From the NCBI GenBank assembly GCA_046734795.1, contig JBKPRX010000104.1, positions 1-12,471 on the forward strand: a stretch of DNA of 12,471 nucleotides. Direction: 5' to 3'. The notes beneath the pieces are model-generated. The model worked only from the letters and a program-made list of their open reading frames with translations, had not been told where the DNA came from and searched no databases. Shown piece by piece: positions 7,125 to 12,471 of this stretch. The translations under genes were made by a program, and so were the position numbers. The stretch's first letter is position 1; every line of letters starts with the position of its first letter. This DNA is from JBKPRX01 sp046734795. GTDB taxonomy: Bacteria > Actinomycetota > Thermoleophilia > Gaiellales > Gaiellaceae.

Positions 7125-8062
7125 CAGAGGCGAGCGTAGACGTCGAGCAGGCGGTCGGCGACGGCGTTTGCGTCGTGGACGCGCTCGACGTACGCGCGGC
7201 TTGCTGCGCCGACTCGACGACGCTCGGCGGCGTCCTCGACGAGCGCGCGCAGTCGTTCCGTCAGCGTCTCTGTCGTGGCGGAGACGATGGGCACTTCGAG
7301 CCCGAAGGCCTCTTCGGTTCGGCGAACCGCTTCGTCGTGCAGGAACGTCACGACCGGCTTACCGAGCGCCATCGTCTCGATCGCGAAGACGCCGTACCAG
7401 CCTGCGTTCAGCTGGTCGACGACGATGTCGGCGGCGCGGTAGCGCGCGAGCGCGTCCCTGTGGTGCATCCCTTCGACGATCTCGAGGTCGACGTTCAGGT
7501 CACGACAAGCAGCGACGACGTACTCGGTTCCCTTGCGGCGACGACTCGAAGGCGCGTGGACGACGAGCGGGCGTTCGCGGTCGCTCGCCGGCTCCGGCGC
7601 GATCGTCGAGAGGTCGATTCCGGGCGGGATCATCTTCGCGTCCGGCACCCAGCGGATCGCATCGTACGAGCCGACGATGCGCGCGCCTGCACCCTTCGCC
7701 CACGCAAGCTCGCTCGGCGGCTTGCCGCGGATGTCCGAGCCGAGGAAATGGACGACGGCGCGCTTTCGGAATGCGCGCAAGAGGTGGAACTGCACGGACT
7801 TCGGCACAAGCGTGAGCCCGAAGTAGAAGTGGAAGACGTCGTAGCGCGGTGCGAGTCGGGCGAAGTCCTTGAGCTGTACGGCTTGTCGCGCGACGAAGCT
7901 CTCGGGTCTCTCGAGCACGCGATCGGCTTCTGGGTGGAGCTTGTAGCGCGTCCAAACTGCGAGCTCTGCGCGCACGCCTTTGCGTCGGAGCGCTTGCACG
8001 TTCGTCCATGGAATCCCGGCGGTGTTGACGGGGCAGTGGAGGACGCGCAACGGCGCCGTCAT
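7124..8062 (-). CDS. GT-B fold glycosyltransferase (GT4-like)
   Basis: A 312-residue glycosyltransferase starting at ATG 8062, where it overlaps the preceding stop as ATGA. GGGA on the minus strand just upstream fits a ribosome binding site. An upstream start at 8131 would only add an arginine-rich stretch inside the previous gene. The N-terminal half carries LRVLHCPVNTAGIPW (5-19) and VVHFLGSDIRG (103-113). The linker IPPGID is at 145-150. The donor-binding half has HAPSSRRRKGTEYVVAA (169-185) and YRAADIVVDQLNAGWYG (208-224), then FAIETMALGKPVV (226-238). The second Glu of the EX7E motif is Glu229, but the position of the first Glu is Gly221. GT4-like enzymes move a sugar from a nucleotide-sugar to a growing glycan on the inner membrane face. 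Coupled to the flippase. Confidence 0.85.
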   Translation of the reverse strand: MTAPLRVLHCPVNTAGIPWTNVQALRRKGVRAELAVWTRYKLHPEADRVLERPESFVARQAVQLKDFARLAPRYDVFHFYFGLTLVPKSVQFHLLRAFRKRAVVHFLGSDIRGKPPSELAWAKGAGARIVGSYDAIRWVPDAKMIPPGIDLSTIAPEPASDRERPLVVHAPSSRRRKGTEYVVAACRDLNVDLEIVEGMHHRDALARYRAADIVVDQLNAGWYGVFAIETMALGKPVVTFLHDEAVRRTEEAFGLEVPIVSATTETLTERLRALVEDAAERRRVGAASRAYVERVHDANAVADRLLDVYARL

Positions 8063-8463
8063 GCGGTCCCGAGACGCCGCTCGAGCGCGACGACGAGGTC
8101 GCGCCACGTCGTGTCGTCGCTCTCGTCCCACAAGTCGCGGAGCTCAGATCGTTCGCTGCCGACACGTGCGACCGCGTCGCGCGCGAGCGGGAAGAGCGGG
8201 CCGACGTCCACGGCCGCGCGGTCAGCCCAGTCGCGAACGCCTTCGGGGAGCTCCGCGCCTGTCTCGCCGGCGAGCGCGGCGACGATCGCTGCTGCCGCGA
8301 TCGCCGTTGCGCCGTCTCCGGCTTCGAGGTAGTCGTGCTCGCCTGTTGCGGCCGCGCGCTCGAGCGGCGCGCGGAGAACGGACGCATCGCGCGCTGCGAG
8401 GAGCTCGCCGAGCCAGTCGAGCGCGTCGTCGTTTTCGAACGGCTTCGGACCCCAGGCACCCAT
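8059..8463 (-). CDS. DUF4259 domain-containing protein
   Basis: A 134-residue small protein beginning MGAWGPKPFENDDALDWL, the typical opening of DUF4259. It continues with a predicted helical stretch, including an alanine-rich segment (GATAIAAAAIVAALAGETGA, 51-70) and WADRAAVDVGPLFPLARDAV (79-98), ending in a helix WRDLVVALERRL (120-131). No signal peptide or clear catalytic motif is seen; the alanine-rich part is probably a buried helix rather than a membrane span. The function of DUF4259 is not established as far as I know. It starts 7 bases after the ATP-grasp stop, and its stop overlaps the glycosyltransferase start (ATGA), so it is embedded in the cluster rather than inserted between units. 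A role in glycan synthesis is possible but unsupported by motifs. Confidence 0.82.
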   Translation of the reverse strand: MGAWGPKPFENDDALDWLGELLAARDASVLRAPLERAAATGEHDYLEAGDGATAIAAAAIVAALAGETGAELPEGVRDWADRAAVDVGPLFPLARDAVARVGSERSELRDLWDESDDTTWRDLVVALERRLGTA

Positions 8464-8470
8464 CAGGTCG

Positions 8471-9493
8471 TCACGCGTCCCATTCCAGCTGATCGAAGTA
8501 ACGAAGCGCCGTGCGGCTTGGGCGAACGCGGGTGCGCAGCGCCGAGAGCTGCTCGTCGTCGATCTCGCCGAGAGCCCGCTTGACGCCCAGGTACGGGAGG
8601 TTGAGGTCTTCTTGGTACACGATCGTCGAGATGCGCGGATTGATCTCGATTACGTGGTCGCCGACGAGCTGGATGTTGAAGAACCATTCGATTTCGAGTT
8701 CGCGCACGATCGCGTCCGCGACGCGCATCAGGTCCTCGTCGTCGAGCGTGACGAAGTACATCGCAAGGCCCGCACGCATCGACTCGCGCGTCTTTGCGTG
8801 GCCGAGCACGACGCGCGTTCCGTCCGCGATCCCGTCGATCGTCCGCTCACCGCCGGTCGCGAGCTCCATCACGAGGAGATCGACGCCGTCGGTTGGGAGC
8901 AGCTCGAGTGCTTCCTCGAGCCGCATCGCGACCGAGCCGGGCCGCTCGTTCAGAAGCTGATGAGCTCGATCCACGGTCGGGTCGAGCACGCGGAAGCCGC
9001 GCGATCCGGACGAGAACACCGGCTTGAAGCAGACCGGCCGCTCGGGGTAGCCGAGCTCGTGCGCGGCTCGCTCGACGCCGGCCGCACCGTCGACGCGACG
9101 AAACTGCGGCGCGGGCAGTCCTAGCTCGTGCAAGAGCTCGTACGTCTCGGCTTTGTCGTTCGAGCGGCGGATCGTCTCCGGCGACGAGACGAGCACCGGG
9201 ACCGGGAACGTCTCGCGCACGTCTGCGAGGCCGGCGAGATCGAACGACGACTGCGGCAGGACGACGTCGATGGCCTCGCGCTCGACGATTTCGCGGATCG
9301 TGTCGGCAAACGTGGCATCGGAGCCAGCCGGCACCTGGTGGAAGGCGTCGCAGAGATGACGGCCGACGGCGCGGTCGCCCATGTCCGTGCCGACGAGGCG
9401 AACCCGGCGTTCGCCGTTCTCGCGCAGCGCGCGAAGGAGAGCCGCCGTACCCGGCGCGCCGCACGCGGACACGAGCACCGTGACGTCTCTCAC
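8471..9493 (-). CDS. ATP-grasp ligase (carbamoyl-phosphate-synthase-like), second of two
   Basis: A 340-residue ATP-grasp protein. The start is GTG 9493, overlapping the deacetylase stop as GTGA. A longer frame from 9703 would add 70 arginine-rich residues that only mirror the deacetylase gene. A pre-ATP-grasp Rossmann segment VLVSACGAPGTAALL (6-20) is followed by SNDKAETYELLHELGLPAPQ (111-130). The ATP-binding lysine is in VCFKPVFSSGSRGF (154-167, Lys157). The adenine hinge is near VMELATGGE (208-216). The metal-binding residues are in FNIQLVGDHVIEINPRIS (272-289; Asn273, Glu283, Asn285). Such enzymes activate a carboxylate as acyl-phosphate and join it to an amine or other nucleophile. The acceptor may be the sugar handled by the neighbouring deacetylase, which is inference. 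Substrate unknown. Confidence 0.87.
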   Translation of the reverse strand: MRDVTVLVSACGAPGTAALLRALRENGERRVRLVGTDMGDRAVGRHLCDAFHQVPAGSDATFADTIREIVEREAIDVVLPQSSFDLAGLADVRETFPVPVLVSSPETIRRSNDKAETYELLHELGLPAPQFRRVDGAAGVERAAHELGYPERPVCFKPVFSSGSRGFRVLDPTVDRAHQLLNERPGSVAMRLEEALELLPTDGVDLLVMELATGGERTIDGIADGTRVVLGHAKTRESMRAGLAMYFVTLDDEDLMRVADAIVRELEIEWFFNIQLVGDHVIEINPRISTIVYQEDLNLPYLGVKRALGEIDDEQLSALRTRVRPSRTALRYFDQLEWDA

Positions 9494-10134
9494 GAGAGGT
9501 CGATCCGATCCTCGGCGAGCTGCGCGAGTCCAAGCTCCCGCTTCGCGTCGAGCATCGAGAGCATCGAGCCGCGCATCGTGTCGCCGTCGTACACCCAGAT
9601 CTCGGGATGCACGAGCAGCTGGAGCCATTCGAACGCGCCGGCGGCGAGTTCTCCGTGCGGGCAGCCACTCCGCCAATGCTGATTCGAATCGGACCGGTAG
9701 CACGCGGGATCGAAGTACGGCGCCGCCATCACGTTCGTGACGCCGACGATCGGCTCCGACATGTACTCGGGCTCGGGGTTGTGCCAGGCGATCACGCGAT
9801 CGAAGCGATCGTCGATTTGCGCGTGTGGATGGACGGCGTGCAGACCGACGGCGTGACCGAGCGCGCGGAGGCGCTCGATCGCCCGCGCGCCGACCTCGGA
9901 GGCGAGGTTGTAGAAGACGCTCTCGGTCATGAGGAAGTACGTCGCGTGGACGCCCACCTCGTGCTCGAGCTCGGCGAGCGCAACCGCGGCTTCGAGCGAG
10001 AGGTCGACGTCGTGGCGGAGGAAAACCTCGTGCTCCTCCGGGGCATGGTCGAAGAAGACGAAGCGGTAGCCGCCCTCGCGAGCCGCTTCGAGCAGCTCGC
10101 GATAGTGCGCCAGATCGAAGGCGCAGGCGGTCAC
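9490..10134 (-). CDS. NodB-like polysaccharide deacetylase family protein
   Basis: A 214-residue protein starting at GTG 10134. No other in-frame start exists between it and the in-frame stop upstream, and there is no Shine-Dalgarno, so leaderless or weak initiation is possible. It begins with YRELLEAAREGGYRFVFFD (11-29), then has the metal-site motif FLRHDVDLSLEAA (38-50). GVHATYFLMTESVFYNL follows at 61-77 and GLHAVHPHAQ at 97-106, which would supply metal-binding histidines. LLVHPEIW is at 173-180. This resembles short CE4-like proteins found in glycan gene clusters. CE4 enzymes remove acetyl groups from N-acetylated sugars and leave a free amine. With no signal peptide it would act in the cytoplasm on a precursor. 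Activity is inferred; the spacing differs from classical chitin deacetylases. Confidence 0.8.
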   Translation of the reverse strand: MTACAFDLAHYRELLEAAREGGYRFVFFDHAPEEHEVFLRHDVDLSLEAAVALAELEHEVGVHATYFLMTESVFYNLASEVGARAIERLRALGHAVGLHAVHPHAQIDDRFDRVIAWHNPEPEYMSEPIVGVTNVMAAPYFDPACYRSDSNQHWRSGCPHGELAAGAFEWLQLLVHPEIWVYDGDTMRGSMLSMLDAKRELGLAQLAEDRIDLS

Positions 10135-10200
10135 TGTCGATGTATGTCGATGGCGATGGTGATGTACATCACCCTCAGTGAAGAAACTGCGACGAGAACG
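10135..10200 (-). promoter_or_regulatory. Internal gap of the glycan cluster with palindrome and phased direct repeats; likely promoter/operator
   Basis: This 66-base gap is the only sizeable break among the seven leftward genes and is less GC-rich than its flanks. GGTGATGTACATCACC at 10158-10173 is a perfect 16-bp palindrome with no loop, as in a dimeric repressor or activator site. TGTCGATG occurs at 10135-10142 and 10145-10152, ten bases apart, hence on the same DNA face. Two further GATG steps lead into the palindrome. The palindrome centre is about 31 bases upstream of the deacetylase GTG. I could not identify a clear -35/-10 pair. Confidence 0.5.
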
Positions 10201-11445
10201 TCATGAAGGATCCACGACGATGTCGACGAGCCGCGCTGCCTCCTCCGCGCGCTCCAGGGCCTGAAGGTTCGTGTCCGCAACGGCGATCACATAGCCGCGG
10301 CGATCACCGTCGAGACGAACGGGCCGGATGACATCGCCCTCGCCGAGAAACACCTCCGCTTGCACCACGCCCGGTGCAGACAGGACGCGGTCGAGCGTGC
10401 CGATGCGTCGCACGACGCCGGCCGGTAGCGGCCCGGGCTCCGCCGTGAGGAACCGGATCGCAAGCGGCTGCTGACGCTGAGGCAAGACGAGCTCGTCCGG
10501 GATGTCGAGGCCGAGCGCTTGTCGCAGCGCGATCTCGATCAAGTCGACTCCGATCGCATGCCGAGCAAGGTCAGCCATCTGCCCGCCCGGAACGCGTGCC
10601 GCGACTTCGATTACGAGCACCTCGCCGTCGACCACGAGCAGCTGCGGGAACGCGATCCCGTCCGCGAGACCGAGCGCATGAACTGCATGCAGCGCGACGC
10701 GCTCGGCCTCCTCGAGCGTCGCGCCGTAGATCGTCGCGGGGTAGACGTGAATCCAGCCGACGCCGAAGCCGACGCCCGGCGGCCGCAGCCGATCCGACAG
10801 CGTCAGCGGTGTCGCAGTGCCGTTTCGCGCGACGACGAGTCCGTTCAGCTCGAGGCCGTTGTGGAACCGTTCGAGAATCACTTCGCCCTCGGCCGACTCG
10901 GCGAGGGCCGCGTGCAAGTGCGCATCGAGGTCGTCCTCTGATTCGAGGCGGAAGATTCCGCGCTGGCCGCCCGAATCGGCGGGCTTCAAGACGGCCGGGA
11001 AGCCGACGCGGTCCGCGGCGACCCGCGCCTCGAGGAGCGAGCGCGCGGCCGCGAAGCGCGGCTGCGGCACTCCTGCGTCGGCGAGCCGCCGGCGCATCGC
11101 GATCTTGTTCGTCATTGCGTGAGCGGTCGCGGTGCCGATGCCGGGAAGCCCGACCGCTTCCGCGACCGCGGCGACGACGGGGACCGCGCGATCGGCCGAG
11201 ATCGTCAGCACGCCGTCGACGGCCTGCGACCGAGCGACTTCGACGACCTGCTCGACGTCGCTGAAGTCGACGACCTCGGCCACGTCGGCCTGCGCCAGGC
11301 CGGGTGCGCTCTCGTTGCGGTCGACGGCGACGACGCGCAGACCGAGCTCTTTCGCACGCAGGATCGCCCGCCGCTGATGTCGGCCTGCACCGACGAACAA
11401 CACGGTCTTGCCCCGCAAGCTCTGGTCCTGCGCCGCCTCCCGCAC
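10201..11445 (-). CDS. ATP-grasp ligase (amino-acid-ligase-like), first of two
   Basis: A 414-residue ATP-grasp enzyme. I chose GTG 11445, ten bases after the methyltransferase stop. A TTG at 11418 preceded by AGGA is a rival start, giving MRGKTVLFVGAG. The extension to 11598 lies inside the methyltransferase gene and is rejected. The pre-ATP-grasp domain has TVLFVGAGRHQRRAI (14-28) and VVAVDRN (38-44). NKIAMRRRLADAGVPQP (113-129) leads to the ATP lysine in FPAVLKPADSGGQRGI (149-164, Lys154). VILERFHNGLELNG (189-202) follows, and the metal/substrate motif is VLVIEVAARVPGGQM (276-290; Glu280, Arg284). The EVAARVPGG motif resembles L-amino-acid ligases and other carboxylate-amine ligases. A C-terminal domain (about 325-414) is present. 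The likely reaction is ATP-dependent amide bond formation, with unknown substrate. Confidence 0.87.
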   Translation of the reverse strand: MREAAQDQSLRGKTVLFVGAGRHQRRAILRAKELGLRVVAVDRNESAPGLAQADVAEVVDFSDVEQVVEVARSQAVDGVLTISADRAVPVVAAVAEAVGLPGIGTATAHAMTNKIAMRRRLADAGVPQPRFAAARSLLEARVAADRVGFPAVLKPADSGGQRGIFRLESEDDLDAHLHAALAESAEGEVILERFHNGLELNGLVVARNGTATPLTLSDRLRPPGVGFGVGWIHVYPATIYGATLEEAERVALHAVHALGLADGIAFPQLLVVDGEVLVIEVAARVPGGQMADLARHAIGVDLIEIALRQALGLDIPDELVLPQRQQPLAIRFLTAEPGPLPAGVVRRIGTLDRVLSAPGVVQAEVFLGEGDVIRPVRLDGDRRGYVIAVADTNLQALERAEEAARLVDIVVDPS

Positions 11446-11455
11446 CGGGGCGATG

Positions 11456-12448
11456 CTACTCGGGCGCCGCGGTCGAGTGACCCAGCGTCGAGTGACCCAG
11501 CGTCGAGCGCCGCGGCTCGTCGCGGTGGCGTCGGTCGCGGATCGCGAGCCCGATGCGCTCGCGGACGCGGCTCGGACGAAGCTCTGCGCAGAGAACACCG
11601 GATGCCCCGGGGCCGCGCTCGCCGTACCGCGCGCCCGCGAGCGTCGTCGTCGAATGCCAGCCGTCGTCCCGAAGCTCGTACAGCTCGTCCTCGAAGACGA
11701 CGAAGCCGCTCCGCTCGAAGAGCTCGACCCAGCCGGCCGGCGTGCGCTGCACCTGCCATTCGAGGTCCTGGTGCTCGCCCGCAGGGACCGTCACGAGCAA
11801 GCGCCCGTCCGGCCGCAGGACCCGCCTCAGCTCGCGCAGCGCGCGCTCCTGCCCGTGCTCGTCGCGTGGCGCGTCCACGCCGTAGAGCGCGTTGTCGAGT
11901 CCGATGTGCTCGAGCGTCGAGATGCAGAACGCGATCTCGAACCTCCCGTCGTCGAACGGCAGGTCGCGCACGTCCGCTACGACGCCTTCGAGGCCTGGAA
12001 CGACGGCTTCGGCGATGTCGACGCCCACGAGCTCCGTCGCACGGAGCGCGACGAGCCCCGCGAGGTAGGCGGCTTCCGCATGCGCGTAGCCGACGTCGAG
12101 CAGCGAGCGCTCACCGCCGTAGCGAGCAAGGCACCACGGGATCTCGATCGGCCGCTCGTCGCTCCGCGGGGGTGCGCGCAGCTCTCGCGGACGCTCGCTC
12201 TCGCGACGAGCGCGCAATGCCGATGCGATCGCGTCGTCGAGGAGAGCGACGCGTTCGAATTCCTCCGCTTCGACGAGCTCGCGCAAGAGTGTCGCGCGCG
12301 ACAGCGTTCCGGCGGAGAGCTTGGCGAGGGCGCGCTCGCGTGCGTCCGGATCGACCTCACGGCGCAACACGAGGCGCCAGAGTCGCTCGACGGCCTCCTC
12401 GTCGGAACCGTCCGTCGCCGCCAGCCACGCCGCAAGCTTCGGGTTCAT
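11456..12448 (-). CDS. Class I SAM-dependent methyltransferase with N-terminal DUF4214-like helical domain
   Basis: A 330-residue two-domain protein. Residues 1-75 (WRLVLRREVDPDARERALAK at 24-43, LLRELVEAEEFERV at 54-67) resemble the helical DUF4214 domain often joined to glycan enzymes. Residues 100-290 form the methyltransferase: motif I is SLLDVGYAHAE (115-125), where the usual GxGxG is reduced to one Gly, followed by LVGVDIAEA (140-148), VADVRDLPFDDGRFEIAFC (157-175), TLEHIG (178-183) and LRRVLRPDGRLLVTVP (207-222). It probably methylates a sugar or lipid-linked glycan, though the acceptor is unknown. The C-terminal tail contains STLGHSTLGHST, from a DNA tandem repeat. The upstream sequence is pyrimidine-rich with no Shine-Dalgarno and the frame stays open to the window edge, so a start outside the window cannot be excluded. 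Confidence 0.83.
   Translation of the reverse strand: MNPKLAAWLAATDGSDEEAVERLWRLVLRREVDPDARERALAKLSAGTLSRATLLRELVEAEEFERVALLDDAIASALRARRESERPRELRAPPRSDERPIEIPWCLARYGGERSLLDVGYAHAEAAYLAGLVALRATELVGVDIAEAVVPGLEGVVADVRDLPFDDGRFEIAFCISTLEHIGLDNALYGVDAPRDEHGQERALRELRRVLRPDGRLLVTVPAGEHQDLEWQVQRTPAGWVELFERSGFVVFEDELYELRDDGWHSTTTLAGARYGERGPGASGVLCAELRPSRVRERIGLAIRDRRHRDEPRRSTLGHSTLGHSTAAPE
11472..11507. repeat. 15-bp tandem repeat (2.4 copies) in the methyltransferase 3' end
   Basis: GTCGAGTGACCCAGC occurs at 11472-11486 and 11487-11501, followed by a partial third copy GTCGAG at 11502-11507. The array is bracketed by identical GCGCCGCGG copies at 11464-11472 and 11507-11515. The unit is a multiple of three, so it encodes an in-frame STLGH repeat on the minus strand and copy-number changes would keep the frame. 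Confidence 0.9.
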
Positions 12449-12471
12449 CGAAAGAGAAACGAGAGCCGGTT

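Noticed and set aside
6144..7139. Plus-strand frame of about 331 codons opposite the flippase
   Set aside because: The product is almost entirely charged Arg/Glu/Asp sequence, the complement of hydrophobic membrane-segment codons.
7175..8332. Plus-strand frame of about 385 codons opposite the glycosyltransferase and DUF4259 genes
   Set aside because: It is antisense to two genes with clear families and has no recognisable motif of its own.
9494..9703. N-terminal extension of the second ATP-grasp ligase to an upstream start at 9703
   Set aside because: The added 70 residues are arginine-rich and lie inside the deacetylase gene. The GTGA overlap at 9490-9493 gives a natural start with the Rossmann motif beginning at residue 6.
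11446..11598. N-terminal extension of the first ATP-grasp ligase to 11598
   Set aside because: The extra residues mirror the methyltransferase C terminus, including its tandem repeat (RRWVTRRWVT). The Rossmann motif starts only after GTG 11445.
1..12471. tRNA, rRNA, CRISPR array, transposase or phage gene
   Set aside because: I looked for conserved RNA gene segments, regularly spaced repeats and transposase motifs on both strands and found none; nearly all bases are in supported protein genes.

Overview
The window is high-GC DNA, roughly two-thirds G+C by eye, packed with genes that abut or overlap by 1-11 bases. Strong third-position GC bias gives long shadow reading frames opposite most genes. 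An F420-type luciferase-like oxidoreductase, a HelD/HelR-type RNA polymerase-associated motor protein, a PxKF-domain secreted protein and a DUF4259 protein together suggest an actinobacterium, perhaps of the Thermoleophilia (Gaiellales/Solirubrobacterales). That placement is an inference from gene content. I see no tRNA, rRNA, CRISPR array, insertion sequence or phage gene.

Left part (1-5689). A 3'-truncated F420-dependent oxidoreductase runs leftward off the edge. It is divergent, across 35 bases, from a rightward group: a HelD-like UvrD-family ATPase, a GNAT acetyltransferase that starts inside the helicase stop codon (GTGA), and an aldo/keto reductase 17 bases further on. A 91-base gap follows. 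It can fold into a 14-bp bulged hairpin that takes in the ribosome binding site of the next gene. That gene encodes a secreted six-unit PD40/TolB-like propeller with a C-terminal PxKF domain. It ends in an 11-base tail-to-tail overlap with the leftward cluster.

Right part (5679-12471). Seven leftward genes look like a surface-glycan cluster. In transcription order they are a methyltransferase with an extra N-terminal helical domain, an ATP-grasp ligase, a 66-base gap holding a perfect 16-bp palindrome, a NodB-like polysaccharide deacetylase, a second unrelated-looking ATP-grasp ligase, a small DUF4259 protein, a GT-B glycosyltransferase and a multi-span oligosaccharide flippase. From the deacetylase onward the junctions are GTGA, a 7-base gap, ATGA and TGATG, which indicates one tightly coupled transcript.

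Together these genes suggest synthesis, modification and export of a lipid-linked glycan. The most interesting proposal is that two carboxylate-amine ligases and a deacetylase (which would expose an amine) decorate the sugar with amide-linked amino-acid-like groups. This is a hypothesis from gene content. The cluster may continue beyond the right edge, because the methyltransferase begins 24 bases from the end with no promoter in view.
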